Counted from the first letter of the stretch, positions 42,023-51,216 are shown. The stretch: DNA of 64,000 bases from Acetobacteraceae bacterium (GCA_947455205.1 CANGNF010000016.1:28752-92751); one strand, 5' to 3'. The notes: generated by a model not told the origin, from the letters alone. Program-made: numbers and translations.

Positions 42023-42577
42023 ATGCGCGAGCCGACACCTCACAAGCCCCTGCAACCCCTGCCCATGCTGATCTTCGGCTCCCGCTGGCTGCAGTTGCCG
42101 CTCTACCTGGGGCTGATCGTGGCACAGGCGGTCTATGTGCTGCTGTTCATGAAGGAGCTTTGGCACCTGGTGGAGCACGCCACCGACATCTCGGAACAGC
42201 AGATCATGCTGGTGGTGCTGGGGTTGATCGACGTGGTCATGATCTCCAACCTCCTGATGATGGTGATCGTCGGCGGCTACGAGACCTTCATTTCCCGCCT
42301 GGGGCTGAATGGCCACCCGGATGAGCCGGAATGGCTCAGCCATGTGAATGCCGGGGTGCTGAAGGTGAAGCTGGCCATGGCGATCGTCGGCATCTCCTCG
42401 ATCCACCTGCTGCGGACCTTCATCGAGGCCGGCAACCTGGGCACCGAGCGGGCCACCTCCACCGAGACCGGCGTGCTGTGGCAGACGGTGATCCACTGCA
42501 TCTTCATCGCCTCGGCGGTGGGCATCGCCTATGTGGACCGGCTGACCGTCGCCGCCGCTGCCCACGCCCGGCACTGA
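42023..42577 (+). CDS. UPF0114 (YqhA-family) membrane protein
   Basis: A 184-residue inner-membrane protein with four hydrophobic segments: [37 protein letters not shown], a segment around [16 protein letters not shown], and a C-terminal [15 protein letters not shown]. The central [11 protein letters not shown] is typical of UPF0114. ATG 42023 has GGAGA about 8 bases upstream. Function in the family is not established. It is followed 17 bases later by a DUF1194 gene. Confidence 0.88.
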   Translation: MREPTPHKPLQPLPMLIFGSRWLQLPLYLGLIVAQAVYVLLFMKELWHLVEHATDISEQQIMLVVLGLIDVVMISNLLMMVIVGGYETFISRLGLNGHPDEPEWLSHVNAGVLKVKLAMAIVGISSIHLLRTFIEAGNLGTERATSTETGVLWQTVIHCIFIASAVGIAYVDRLTVAAAAHARH

Positions 42578-42594
42578 GCCGGGGCGCGACGGCC

Positions 42595-43218
42595 ATGGCC
42601 GCGGTGGACGTCGCGCTGTGCCTGGCGGTGGATGTCTCCGCCAGCGTCGACTTCGATGAGTTCGGGCTGATGATCGGCGGGTATGCGGCGGCGTTCCGCG
42701 ACCCGGATATCCAGGCCGCCTGCACCGCAGGCCCGCGCAAGGCGGTGGCGGTGGCCATGCTGTTCTGGTCCGGCGCCGCCCAGCGGCCGGAGGTGGCGGT
42801 GCCCTGGCAGGTGCTGGACAGCGCCGCCGCGGCCGAGGCGCTGGCGGCGGCGATCGAGGACGCGCCGCGCCTGCCGCAGCCCGGCGCCACCGCCATCGGG
42901 GAAGGCATGGCTGCCGCGCTGGCTTTGCTGGCCCAATGCCCGGCGGATGCTGCCAGGCTGGTGCTGGACGTCTCCGGCGACGGGCGGCACAACCAGGGCC
43001 GGGCGCCCGGCCCGGTGCGGGATATCGGTGTCGCTGCCGGGGTCGTCATCAATGCCCTGGCGGTGCTGAACGAGGAACCGGACCTGCTGGCGCACTATGT
43101 GGCGGAGGTGATCGGTGGCCCCGGCAGCTTCGCCATGGCGTGCCCGGACTACGCCGCCTTTGCCGAGGCGATCCGCCTGAAGCTGGCCCGCGAGATACGT
43201 AGTGGCCTTTCCGTTTGA
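42595..43218 (+). CDS. DUF1194 (von Willebrand A-like) protein
   Basis: A 207-residue protein with a vWA-like fold: MIDAS-type metal site DVSASVD near residue 14, RLVLDVSGDGRHNQG, and GVVINALAVLNE. DUF1194 members are common in Alphaproteobacteria and usually carry a signal peptide; here none is evident, since the first strand begins at residue 3. ATG 42595 lies 17 bases after the UPF0114 stop. It precedes the aminotransferase gene by 14 bases, so the three are probably cotranscribed. Function unknown; metal-dependent protein binding is likely. Confidence 0.85.
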   Translation: MAAVDVALCLAVDVSASVDFDEFGLMIGGYAAAFRDPDIQAACTAGPRKAVAVAMLFWSGAAQRPEVAVPWQVLDSAAAAEALAAAIEDAPRLPQPGATAIGEGMAAALALLAQCPADAARLVLDVSGDGRHNQGRAPGPVRDIGVAAGVVINALAVLNEEPDLLAHYVAEVIGGPGSFAMACPDYAAFAEAIRLKLAREIRSGLSV

Positions 43219-43232
43219 AGGAGTTGCGAGCG

Positions 43233-44342
43233 ATGCTGCTGCTGATCCCCGGCCCGGTGCAGACCCGCCCCGAGGTGCGCGCCGCGATGGCGCAGGACAT
43301 CGCGCCCTGGGACAACGACTTCAAGGCCGAGCTGACCCAGATCCGCGCCAAGGTGCTGGCGCTGGCCGGCGGCGTGGTGGGCCAGCATGAGGCGCTGATG
43401 CTGCAGGGCTGCGGCCACTTCATCATGGAGGCGGCGCTGCGGACCTTCGTGCCCGCCGCCACCGGGAAAATCCTCATTCCACTGAACGGCACCTATGCCG
43501 GCCGGGTGGAGCGCCTGGCGCGCGAGGCCGGGCGCCAGGTGGTGACGCTGAAGCTGCCGGAGACCCGCGCCGTGACGGCGGAGGAGATCGCCGCCGCACT
43601 GGCCGCCGACCCCACGATCACGCATGTGGCCATGGTGTACAGCGAGACCGGCGGCGGCATCGTCAACGACCCCAACCTGATCGGCCCTGTGGTGCATGCG
43701 GCCGGGCGGCGGCTGATCCTGGATGCGGTCTCGGCCTTCGGCGCGCTGCCGTTCTCCCTGGCCGAGCACCCGGAATGCGACGCCGTCATGTTCACCTCCG
43801 GCAAGTGCCTGGAGGCGCTGCCGGGTATCGGCTTCGCCATTGTGGATACCGCGCGGGTGCAGGCCTGCGCCGGCAATGCCGGCAGCTGGAGCTTCGACCT
43901 GAACGACGTGCATGGCCAGGTGCTGCGGGCCGGGCCGGGCAGCTTCCGCTTCACGCCCCCGGTGCAGGTGCTGCACGCCTTCGGCGTGGCGCTGGACTGG
44001 CACGCGAAGGAGGGCCAGCCGGCGCGGCTGGCACGCTACCGGGAGAATTCCCGCGTGTTCCATCAGGGCATGCGGCGAATCGGGCTGAAGCCCTACCTGG
44101 AGGAAGCCCAGCAGGGGCCGATCATCAACATCATCCACCAGCCGCCGGACCCGGGGTTCGAGCTGCAGCGCTTCGTCGATGAGCTTAAGCGGCGGGATGT
44201 GCTGATCAGCAACTTCTACAACACGCCGACGCCGACCTTCCGCGTCGGCTGCATCGGCGATGTCACCCCCGCCGACATGGAACGCGCGGTGGCGGCGGTG
44301 GACGACACGCTCTCGGCGCTGCAGATCCGCCAGCGCGGCTGA
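43233..44342 (+). CDS. Class V aminotransferase, PhnW-like (2-aminoethylphosphonate-pyruvate transaminase)
   Basis: A 369-residue PLP enzyme of fold type I, class V. Start LLLIPGPVQTRPEVRAAM, phosphate-cup region LMLQGCGHFIMEAAL, and ILDAVSAFGALPFSL with the PLP-lysine in SGKCLEALPG. The sequence follows PhnW along its length, including WDNDFKAE and THVAMVYSETGGGIVN. It would convert 2-aminoethylphosphonate and pyruvate to phosphonoacetaldehyde and alanine. No phosphonatase or phosphonate transporter is nearby, so an alanine/serine-glyoxylate role is also possible. ATG 43233 has GAAGGAG about 10 bases upstream. Confidence 0.82.
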   Translation: MLLLIPGPVQTRPEVRAAMAQDIAPWDNDFKAELTQIRAKVLALAGGVVGQHEALMLQGCGHFIMEAALRTFVPAATGKILIPLNGTYAGRVERLAREAGRQVVTLKLPETRAVTAEEIAAALAADPTITHVAMVYSETGGGIVNDPNLIGPVVHAAGRRLILDAVSAFGALPFSLAEHPECDAVMFTSGKCLEALPGIGFAIVDTARVQACAGNAGSWSFDLNDVHGQVLRAGPGSFRFTPPVQVLHAFGVALDWHAKEGQPARLARYRENSRVFHQGMRRIGLKPYLEEAQQGPIINIIHQPPDPGFELQRFVDELKRRDVLISNFYNTPTPTFRVGCIGDVTPADMERAVAAVDDTLSALQIRQRG

Positions 44343-44351
44343 AATTGGCAA

Positions 44352-44377
44352 CGCCGCCGGGATCGCTCCCGGCGGCG
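44352..44377. terminator. Bidirectional hairpin between aminotransferase and OmpW genes
   Basis: A perfect 11-bp inverted repeat (CGCCGCCGGGA / TCCCGGCGGCG) with a 4-base TCGC loop, between two convergent genes. No T-tract. Confidence 0.65.
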
Positions 44378-44394
44378 CGGCCTGCTGAACTGCG

Positions 44395-45072
44395 TTACAG
44401 CGAGAAGCGGTAGCGCACGCTCATGCCGACCACCAGCGGGTTCAGCTCGGTCTGGGCATGCACCTTGACGCCAAGCGTGGTGCCCACCGCCGCATTCGGC
44501 GCCAGGAACAGCTTCTTCACGTCGAAGTTCACCGCCCAGGGGCCGGAGATCTCGACATCCAGGCCGGCATTCAGCGCGAAGCCGAAGCCGCCATTCACCG
44601 CCACGCCGCGCACCGCCGGGTTGGCCCCGCCATGGTCGTAGCCATAGAAGGCGGTGTAGTTCAGGCCGGCGCCGACATAGGGGCTGAACCGGCTCTGCGG
44701 CAGCGGGTGGTACTGCAGGGTCAGGGTCGGCGGCAGCGCCCAGATGCTGCCCAGCTTGACGTCGCCGACGGCGGTGCCCTTGGCGGTCAGCTCATGCCGG
44801 GTGCTGGCGACGATCAGGTTCAGCGAGATGTTCGGGTTCAGGAAGTAGGTGAAATCGATCTGCCCGGTCGCGGCGTTGCTGGCGCGGACGCGGCCGCCGA
44901 TGGTGTCGACATTCGCGCGGTTGCCGTTCTCCGGCAGCACGCCGATGGCGCCGAGGCCGATCACCAGGTCGCCGGCACGCTTGCCGCGGATCCCTTCCTC
45001 GGCCAGCGCGGGCGCCGCGCCCATCACCATCGCCAATGCTGCCGCGGCTGTGGCCTTCCCGATCTTGCTCAT
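44395..45072 (-). CDS. ompW: OmpW-family outer-membrane beta-barrel protein
   Basis: A 225-residue precursor with a clear signal peptide (residues 1-24, MVMGAAPALA) and a small eight-strand barrel. OmpW landmarks are the N-terminal GDLVIGLGAIGVLPENG, LTLQYHPLPQSRFSPYVGAG and the C-terminal strand ending in VRYRFSL. OmpW proteins form narrow hydrophobic channels in the outer membrane. The start ATG 45072 is about 130 bases from the DUF1289 gene, a stretch where no other gene is seen. Confidence 0.88.
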   Translation of the reverse strand: MSKIGKATAAAALAMVMGAAPALAEEGIRGKRAGDLVIGLGAIGVLPENGNRANVDTIGGRVRASNAATGQIDFTYFLNPNISLNLIVASTRHELTAKGTAVGDVKLGSIWALPPTLTLQYHPLPQSRFSPYVGAGLNYTAFYGYDHGGANPAVRGVAVNGGFGFALNAGLDVEISGPWAVNFDVKKLFLAPNAAVGTTLGVKVHAQTELNPLVVGMSVRYRFSL

Positions 45073-45203
45073 CTGTCTTCAGCTTCCATGCTCTGGTGGC
45101 CCGTGCCACCGCGATGCATGGGGTAGGACGCCGCCGCTCACGCGTCCTTGAGATGGCGCAACCCGTGCTGTGGCAGAAATGGCACCGTTGCCAGCGCGGG
45201 AAG

Positions 45204-45407
45204 CTACTTCTTCCGCTTGGCCGCCCGGCCGATGGGCTTGCCGATGCCGGCCAGGCTGGCCAACCGCGCCGGCAGCGCCGCGCTGATCTCCACGCGCCGC
45301 TTGGGCTCGTGCTTCCACGCCTTCTTGTCGGCCTTGGCCATGCCGCAGCCCAGGCACCAGCCGGTGGTGTCGTCGTAGCGGCAGACATCTATGCAGGGGG
45401 AGGACAT
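45204..45407 (-). CDS. DUF1289 small Cys-rich protein
   Basis: A 67-residue protein with the DUF1289 pattern SSPCIDVCRYDDTTGWCLGC, whose four cysteines suggest a metal (Zn or Fe-S) site, followed by a basic tail ending AAKRKK. ATG 45407 is chosen because the conserved motif starts immediately after it; the preceding codons are unrelated. Transcribed divergently from fhs across about 98 bases. Function unknown. Confidence 0.85.
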   Translation of the reverse strand: MSSPCIDVCRYDDTTGWCLGCGMAKADKKAWKHEPKRRVEISAALPARLASLAGIGKPIGRAAKRKK

Positions 45408-45505
45408 GGCACCCCGACGCAAGCGGCGGCCGGTGGTTCCCCGGCTTGCGCCGCGGCGTGGCACGGCGATAATCAACCGGCTGCAACCAGGGGGAGCGCA
45501 ACGAC

Positions 45506-47173
45506 ATGGCAACCGACCTGGAGGTCGCTCGCGCGGCCACGTTGCAGCCGATCCAGCAGATCGCCGAGCGGGCCGGCATTCCGGCCGAAGGGCTGATCCC
45601 CTACGGCAAGTACAAGGCCAAGGTGGATTTCTCCGTGCTGGCCGGCGCCGGGCAGAAGCAGGGCAAGCTGGTGCTGGTCACCGGCATCTCCCCCACCGCC
45701 GCCGGCGAGGGCAAGACCACCACGACCATCGGCCTGGGCGACGCGCTGAACGCGCTGGGCACGAAGACCATGATCTGCCTGCGCGAGCCATCGCTGGGGC
45801 CGTGCTTCGGCGTCAAGGGCGGCGCCACCGGCGGTGGCCATGCCCAGGTGGCGCCGATGGAGGACATCAACCTCCACTTCACCGGCGACTTCCACGCCAT
45901 CACGTCCGCGAACAACCTGCTGGCGGCGATGGTGGACAACCACCTGTACTGGGGCAACGGGCTGGGGCTGGACCCGCGGCGCATAACCTGGCGCCGCAGC
46001 ATGGACATGAACGACCGCAACCTGCGGAACATGGTCGTCGGCCTGGGCGGCGCGGTGCAGGGCGTGCCGCGCGAGGATGGCTTCGACATCACCGTGGCGT
46101 CGGAGGTGATGGCGATCTTCTGCCTGTCGCGCGACCTGGCCGACCTGCAGGACCGACTCGGCCGGATCATCGTCGGCAGCACGCGGGACGGCACCAGCAT
46201 CACCGCCCGCGACATCAAGGCGGATGGCGCCATGGCGGCGCTGCTGCGCGACGCCCTGCAGCCCAACCTGGTGCAGACGCTGGAAGGCTCCCCCGCGCTG
46301 GTGCATGGCGGGCCCTTCGCCAATATCGCGCATGGTTGCAACAGCGTCATCGCCACCCGCCTGGGGCTGGCGCTGGCCGATGTGGTGGTGACGGAGGCCG
46401 GCTTCGGCGCCGACCTGGGGGCCGAGAAGTTCCTCGACATCAAGTGCCCGAGCGCCGGGTTGACGCCGGATGCCGCCGTGGTGGTCGCCACCGTGCGGGC
46501 GCTGAAGATGCATGGCGGCGTGGCCAAGTCCGCCCTGGGCACCCAGGACGTGGCCGCGGTGGAGCGTGGCGTGGTCAACCTGGCCCGCCATGTGGAGAAC
46601 ATGCGGAAGTTCGGCCTGCCGGTGGTGGTGGCGCTCAACCGCTTCACCAGCGACACCGATGCTGAGATTGCCGCCGTGCAGCACGCCATGGCGCGGATCG
46701 GTGCCGAGGCCTTCCTGTGCACCCATTGGGGCGACGGCGCCGCCGGCGCCACCGACCTGGCCCGCGCGGTGCAGCGCCTGCTGGCCGAGGGCCACGCCAA
46801 GTTCAAGCCGCTGTACGAGCCAACGCTTTCCCTGGCGGACAAGCTGCGGACCATCGCGCGGGAGATCTACCACGCGGCGGAGGTGCAGATCCCGCCGCCG
46901 GTCGCGGCCCGGTTGAAGCGGTTCGAGGAGCAGGGCTTCGGCCATGTGCCGGTCTGCGTCGCCAAGACGCAGTACAGCTTCAGCAGCGACCCGACCAAGC
47001 TGGGCGCGCCGGAGGGCCATGTGCTGCCGGTGCGCGAGGTGCGGCTCTCGGCCGGCGCCGGCTTCGTGGTGGCGGTGTGCGGGGAGATCATGACCATGCC
47101 CGGCCTGCCGCGCACCCCGGCGGCCGAGAGCATCAACCTGGACGCGGAGGGCGCGATCCAGGGCCTGTTCTGA
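45506..47173 (+). CDS. fhs: Formate-tetrahydrofolate ligase
   Basis: A 555-residue enzyme, close to the usual 556, making 10-formyl-THF from formate, ATP and THF in one-carbon metabolism. The P-loop [14 protein letters not shown] is at 64-77, and [27 protein letters not shown] and [10 protein letters not shown] are diagnostic. ATG 45506 has GGGGGAG about 8 bases upstream. No purU, folD or serine-cycle genes are in the window. Confidence 0.97.
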   Translation: MATDLEVARAATLQPIQQIAERAGIPAEGLIPYGKYKAKVDFSVLAGAGQKQGKLVLVTGISPTAAGEGKTTTTIGLGDALNALGTKTMICLREPSLGPCFGVKGGATGGGHAQVAPMEDINLHFTGDFHAITSANNLLAAMVDNHLYWGNGLGLDPRRITWRRSMDMNDRNLRNMVVGLGGAVQGVPREDGFDITVASEVMAIFCLSRDLADLQDRLGRIIVGSTRDGTSITARDIKADGAMAALLRDALQPNLVQTLEGSPALVHGGPFANIAHGCNSVIATRLGLALADVVVTEAGFGADLGAEKFLDIKCPSAGLTPDAAVVVATVRALKMHGGVAKSALGTQDVAAVERGVVNLARHVENMRKFGLPVVVALNRFTSDTDAEIAAVQHAMARIGAEAFLCTHWGDGAAGATDLARAVQRLLAEGHAKFKPLYEPTLSLADKLRTIAREIYHAAEVQIPPPVAARLKRFEEQGFGHVPVCVAKTQYSFSSDPTKLGAPEGHVLPVREVRLSAGAGFVVAVCGEIMTMPGLPRTPAAESINLDAEGAIQGLF

Positions 47174-47288
47174 CGCGCCGCCGCCGCCCACACGACAGGT
47201 TGTAGCAGCGCCGGCAGCATCGGCGCCGCTTATGGGCTAGGTTGCCACCGGGACCGCGGGAACTGCCAGAGGGATGGCGGGCGCGGGA

Positions 47289-47807
47289 ATGACAGAACAC
47301 AACCCTTCGGGGGCGGATGCCTTCACCTTGGCGGTGGCGGCGGAGATACCACGCCTGCGCCGGTTCGCCCGCGTGCTGTTGCGCCCCATGGGCGGCATGC
47401 AGGGCGCCGACGACCTGGTGCAGGAAACCCTGCTGCGCGCCATCGTGGCGCGCGAGCAGTTCGCGCCCGGCACTAACCTGCGGGCCTGGCTGTTCACCAT
47501 TTTGCGCCATGCCCGCGCCGCCGGGGCGCGGCGGGACGCGCGCAGCCCCGTAGTGGCGCGCGGCGAACTGCCGGAGGCGATCATCTCCGGCGGGCAGGAG
47601 GAGCGCGAGGCCATGCGCGAGTTGGCCGAGCGCTTCAACGCCCTGCCGCCGGTGCAGCGGGAGGCGCTGTGGCTGGTGGTGGTGGAGGGGCTGGACTACG
47701 CCGAGGCCGCGGCGGTGATGCATGTGCCGCCGGGGACGCTCCGCTCCCGCCTGTCCCGCGCCCGGGACAGCCTGCGTCGCGCCATCGGCATGCCGCGGGA
47801 GGAGTAG
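47289..47807 (+). CDS. ECF sigma factor, EcfG-like
   Basis: A 172-residue group IV sigma factor. Region 2 carries GADDLVQETLLRAI and GTNLRAWLFTILRH, the latter highly typical of EcfG (ECF15) general-stress sigma factors of Alphaproteobacteria; region 4 carries LPPVQREALWLVVVEGLDYA and GTLRSRLSRARDSLRR. ATG 47289 was preferred; ATG 47274 lies immediately after an AGAGGG and is too close to it. Its stop abuts, tail-to-tail, the stop of a NepR-like gene. EcfG sigmas are held by NepR and released by PhyR-P; PhyR is not in the window. Confidence 0.85.
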   Translation: MTEHNPSGADAFTLAVAAEIPRLRRFARVLLRPMGGMQGADDLVQETLLRAIVAREQFAPGTNLRAWLFTILRHARAAGARRDARSPVVARGELPEAIISGGQEEREAMRELAERFNALPPVQREALWLVVVEGLDYAEAAAVMHVPPGTLRSRLSRARDSLRRAIGMPREE

Positions 47808-47984
47808 CTACCGCGACACCTGGTCCAGCACCTCGCGCAGGCAAGGCGGCAACGGCTCCCGCAGGACGTCGTCGTAGAGCAGGTTCAGCCTGTCGTGCAG
47901 CCATCGGTCGAAGGCGCGGTCCTGCGGCGCCGCGGTCCGGCTGGTGGCAAGTGCTTCGGGCTGGGAGGGTGGCCTGACGTGCAT
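47808..47984 (-). CDS. NepR-like anti-sigma factor
   Basis: A 58-residue acidic protein whose C-terminal two-thirds (DRWLHDRLNLLYDDVLREPL, then PPCLREVLDQ) matches the NepR pattern of two amphipathic helices around a conserved E-P-(L/V)-P. NepR proteins bind and inhibit EcfG sigma factors. Start ATG 47984 follows an EcfG-type promoter by only 10 bases and has no Shine-Dalgarno, suggesting a very short leader. It is convergent with, and directly abuts, the EcfG-like gene; in many Alphaproteobacteria nepR and ecfG are codirectional instead. Short length makes the call tentative but context agrees. Confidence 0.65.
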   Translation of the reverse strand: MHVRPPSQPEALATSRTAAPQDRAFDRWLHDRLNLLYDDVLREPLPPCLREVLDQVSR

Positions 47985-47994
47985 GACAGGCAAA

Positions 47995-48019
47995 AACAGC
48001 GCGGTCGCCCTGGGGTTCC
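47995..48019 (-). promoter_or_regulatory. EcfG-type promoter upstream of nepR-like gene
   Basis: On the minus strand GGAAC (48019-48015) is followed after exactly 17 bases by GTT (47997-47995), matching the EcfG consensus GGAAC-N16/17-cGTT apart from the base before GTT. Transcription would start within a few bases of ATG 47984. The location directly upstream of the NepR-like gene fits known autoregulation of the general stress response. Confidence 0.6.
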
Positions 48020-48064
48020 TCCGCTGGTGTTGCCAGCAGCGGGCGCGCTGTGCAGGGTGGGCCG

Positions 48065-49270
48065 ATGCCGAACGCTTCGCGCCGCGACCCGATGGCCCTG
48101 CTGCGCCAGGGCGTGGCCTGCCACCAGCGTGGCGCGGCAGCGGAGGCCGAGCGGTTCTACCAGCAGGCGCTGCGGCTGGACCCCAGGCTGGCGGACGCAC
48201 ACAACCTGTTGGGCCTGCTTGCGCGGCAGCACGGCGACGCCGCGGCGGCGCTGCGCCACACGGCGGCGGCGCTGGCGCTGCGGCCGGCGGAGCCGGTCTT
48301 CCTGGCCAGCCATGGCGGCGCCCTGGCCGAGGCCGGGCAACTGCCCGAGGCGATAAGGCTGCTGCGCCGGGCCGTTGCCGCCCGGCCCGCCGATGCCGTC
48401 AGCCTGCGTAACCTGGGCCAGGCGCTGTGCGCGCTGGGCGATGCCGGCGCCGCCCTGGCGCCGCTGCGCCAGGCAGTGGCGCTGCAGCCGGGGGCGGCCG
48501 AGCCATGGCTGGCCCTGGCGCATGCGCTGCGCGAGTCGGGCGACCCCGCCGGCGCCGCCGAGTCCGCCGGCCGCGCGCTGGCGGTGGGTGACGCGGGATT
48601 GGCGGCGCAGGCGCGCTTCCTGCTGGCGGCGCTGGGCCATGGCGCGGCGCCGGACCGCGCCCCGGCCGAGTATGTGCGCGACCTGTTCGACCAATTCGCC
48701 CCGCGCTTCGACGCCGAACTGACGGAACGGCTGGGCTACCGCACGCCGGAGGCGCTGGCCGAGTTGCTGCGCGAGGCCGGCGTGCCCGGCGGGCTGCGGG
48801 TGCTGGACCTGGGCTGCGGCACCGGGCTTTCCGGCCTGGCCCTGGCGCCGCTGGCCGCCCGGCTGGAGGGGCTGGACCTGTCGCCCCGCATGCTGGCCGA
48901 GGCGGCGAAGCGCAACCTCTACGCCGCGCTGCATGAGGCCGAGCTGGTGGCTTGGCTGCCCGGTCGGCCGGCGGCCTTCGACCTGGTGGCGGCGGCGGAT
49001 GTGCTGAACTATTTGGGCGACCTGGCGCCGGCGCTGGCCGCGATCCACGCCGCGCTGGCGCCGGGCGGCTGGCTGGGCTTTTCCATCGAGGCCGGCGACA
49101 CCGCGCCCTACACGCTGGGCGAGGCGATGCGCTTCCGCCACCACCCCGGGCACGTGGCGGGGCTGGCCGGCGCGGCCGGCTTCCGGGAGGTGGCGCGGCG
49201 CGAGGTGGTGCTGCGGACCGAAAAGGGCGCGCCGGTGCAGGGCGTGCTGTTCGTGCTTACTCGCCCTTGA
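48065..49270 (+). CDS. TPR-repeat SAM-dependent methyltransferase
   Basis: A 401-residue protein. Residues about 10-190 are tetratricopeptide repeats (AERFYQQALRLDPRLADAHN, LRHTAAALALRP, LRQAVALQPGAAEPWLAL). Residues about 205-400 are a class I methyltransferase: motif I VLDLGCGTGLSGLAL, post-I LEGLDLSPRMLAEA, motif II FDLVAAADVLNYLG. The protein substrate is presumably recruited through the TPRs. ATG 48065 is preferred over a GTG at 48050. Its last 14 bases overlap, tail-to-tail, the convergent Bug receptor gene. Target unknown. Confidence 0.87.
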   Translation: MPNASRRDPMALLRQGVACHQRGAAAEAERFYQQALRLDPRLADAHNLLGLLARQHGDAAAALRHTAAALALRPAEPVFLASHGGALAEAGQLPEAIRLLRRAVAARPADAVSLRNLGQALCALGDAGAALAPLRQAVALQPGAAEPWLALAHALRESGDPAGAAESAGRALAVGDAGLAAQARFLLAALGHGAAPDRAPAEYVRDLFDQFAPRFDAELTERLGYRTPEALAELLREAGVPGGLRVLDLGCGTGLSGLALAPLAARLEGLDLSPRMLAEAAKRNLYAALHEAELVAWLPGRPAAFDLVAAADVLNYLGDLAPALAAIHAALAPGGWLGFSIEAGDTAPYTLGEAMRFRHHPGHVAGLAGAAGFREVARREVVLRTEKGAPVQGVLFVLTRP

Positions 49271-50219
49271 TGTTCTGCGCGCGGATGAAGGCGCCCAGCC
49301 GGGTGCGTTCGCCGGCGATGAAGGTGGCGAAGCGCTCCGGCCCGCCGCCGACCGGCTCGGCCCCCAGCAGGGTGAAGCGCTCGCGCAGCTCCGGCTTCCG
49401 CAGCGCGGCATCGCACAGCTCCGCCATGCGCAGGATGATGGCCGGCGGGGTGCCGGCCGGGGCGTGCAGGCCGTTCCAGTCGGCCAGGCTGAAGCCGGGG
49501 AACCCCTGTTCCGCCACCGGCACCGCCTCGGGGAAGGCGCTGCTGCGCTGGGCCGTGGAAACCGCCAGCACCCGCAACTGGCCGTCGCGGATCAGCGGCG
49601 CCGGGGTCGGGATGGTGGAGAAGGTGAACAGCGTCTCCCCGGTCAGCACCGACTGGATCTGCTGGGCGCCACCGCGATAGGGCACGTGCTGGGCGTCCAG
49701 CCCGGCGCGCTGCATCAGAATGGCGGCCGAGAGGTGGGAGGCGGTGCCGACGCCGGAGCTGCCATAGCTCTCCTTGCCCGGATTGGCCTTCAGGTGCGCG
49801 ACCAGCGCCTCCAGGCTGCGGATGGGCGAGGCGGCGCGGACCAGCAGCAGCGTCGGCAGCACCACGAACTGCGTCACGGGGGTGAAGGCGGTGGCGTAGG
49901 TGAAGCCGAGGTTGGGCAGCAGGGACTGGTTCACCGCCTGGCCGGAGGCATCCACCATCCAGTTGTAGCCGTCCGCCGGGGCGCTGGCGAAGGCGGCCGA
50001 GCCGACCGCCCCCGAGGCGCCGCCGCGATTCTCAATGACGGCGGCCTGGCCGAGCGCCGGCTGCACCGCGCCCATGACCAGGCGGGTGGTGACATCCGTG
50101 CTGCCGCCGGGCGGCCAGGCCACCAGCACCCGCACCGGGCGGTCCGGCCACGCCGCCTGCGCGCGGGCCAGGGACGGCAGGGCAAGCGCGGCCAGCGCGG
50201 CGCGGCGGGTGAACTGCAT
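49257..50219 (-). CDS. Bug/TctC-family receptor, tandem copy 3
   Basis: A 320-residue receptor: signal FTRRAALAALALPSLARAQ, first strand WPDRPVRVLVAWPPGGSTDV, mid-loop HVPYRGGAQQIQSV and terminal IRAQNIKGE. It is the last of three consecutive minus-strand Bug genes that share the signal layout, the ENRGGASG stretch and VAEQGFPGF-type segment, evidence for tandem duplication. The second strand ENRGGASGAVGSAAF and the Asn-rich loop VNQSLLPNL differ from its neighbours, so ligands may differ. Its 3' end overlaps the TPR-methyltransferase gene by 14 bases. Confidence 0.9.
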   Translation of the reverse strand: MQFTRRAALAALALPSLARAQAAWPDRPVRVLVAWPPGGSTDVTTRLVMGAVQPALGQAAVIENRGGASGAVGSAAFASAPADGYNWMVDASGQAVNQSLLPNLGFTYATAFTPVTQFVVLPTLLLVRAASPIRSLEALVAHLKANPGKESYGSSGVGTASHLSAAILMQRAGLDAQHVPYRGGAQQIQSVLTGETLFTFSTIPTPAPLIRDGQLRVLAVSTAQRSSAFPEAVPVAEQGFPGFSLADWNGLHAPAGTPPAIILRMAELCDAALRKPELRERFTLLGAEPVGGGPERFATFIAGERTRLGAFIRAQNIKGE

Positions 50220-50256
50220 GGGGTTTTCCTCCGGTTTTGCCGCAGGATAACGCCAT

Positions 50257-51216
50257 TCAGTCCAGGCGGATATTCTCGGCGCGGATCAGGTCGCCCAGGC
50301 GCTGGCGTTCCCGCGCGACGAAGCTGGCCAGCTCCGCCGGGCTGCTGCCGACCGGCAGGATGCCGATCTCGGCATAGCGCTGCCGCACCGCAGGGTCCCG
50401 CAGGGCATGCGCGACGGCCTGGTGCAGTTTTTCCACCGCCGCCGGCGGCGTGCCGGCCGGCGCCCACAGCGCCACCCATTCGTTCAGCTCGAAGCCCGGG
50501 TGGCCCTGTTCCGCCACGGTCGGCACGTCCGGGAAGCTTTCCAGCCGGTGGCTGGTGGAGACCGCCAGGGCGCGCAGCCGGCCCTCCTTCACCAATGGGG
50601 AGACGGCGGGGATGGTGGAGAAGGTGAAGCCGACATTGCCCGCCAGCACATCCGCCATGGCGCCGGCGCTGCCCCGGTAGGGCACATGCGTGGCCTGGGC
50701 GCCGGCCTGGCGCAGCAGCGCGGCGGAAGCCAGGTGCGGCCCGGCGGCGATGCCGGAGGAAGCATAGGTCAACTCGCCCGGCTTCGCCTTGGCCAGGGCA
50801 ATCAGCTCCGCCAGGGTGCGGGCCGGAAAGCCCGGCGCCACCACCAGCATGTGCGGCAGCACCGAGACCTGGCTGACCGGGGTGAAGGCCTGGGCGTACT
50901 GGAAGGGCAGGTTCATCAGCAGGTTGTTGGAGGCATGCGCCGCGGCATCGGCCAGGATGGTGTAGCCATCGGCCGGCACCTGGGAGACGGCGGTGGCCCC
51001 GATGGAGCCGCTGGCGCCGCCGCGGTTCTCGGCCACGATCGGCTGGCCCAGGGCCTCCTGCATCCGCGGCAGCAGCAGCCGCACCGGCACGTCCACGCCG
51101 CCGCCGGGGGTCCAGGCGATGACGATGCGGACGGGGCGGCTGGGGTAGTCCGGCTGGGCGTGCCCGATGGCAGGCACGGCGAGGGCGCCAAGCAGGGCGC
51201 GGCGGGCGATGGGCAA
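50257..51216 (-). CDS. Bug/TctC-family receptor, tandem copy 2
   Basis: A 319-residue receptor: short signal IARRALLGALAVPAIGHAQ, first strand YPSRPVRIVIAWTPGGGVDV, ENRGGASGSIGATAVSQ, ligand loop HVPYRGSAGAMADV and terminal IRAENIRLD. It is 37 bases upstream of copy 3 and 55 bases downstream of copy 1, in the same direction. The terminal AENIRLD/E is shared with copy 1. Probably cotranscribed with both; no membrane components nearby. Confidence 0.9.
   Translation of the reverse strand: MPIARRALLGALAVPAIGHAQPDYPSRPVRIVIAWTPGGGVDVPVRLLLPRMQEALGQPIVAENRGGASGSIGATAVSQVPADGYTILADAAAHASNNLLMNLPFQYAQAFTPVSQVSVLPHMLVVAPGFPARTLAELIALAKAKPGELTYASSGIAAGPHLASAALLRQAGAQATHVPYRGSAGAMADVLAGNVGFTFSTIPAVSPLVKEGRLRALAVSTSHRLESFPDVPTVAEQGHPGFELNEWVALWAPAGTPPAAVEKLHQAVAHALRDPAVRQRYAEIGILPVGSSPAELASFVARERQRLGDLIRAENIRLD

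Noticed and set aside
47260..47283. GGAAC upstream of the EcfG-like gene as an EcfG promoter.
   Set aside because: No GTT follows at 16-17 bases, unlike the site before the NepR-like gene.
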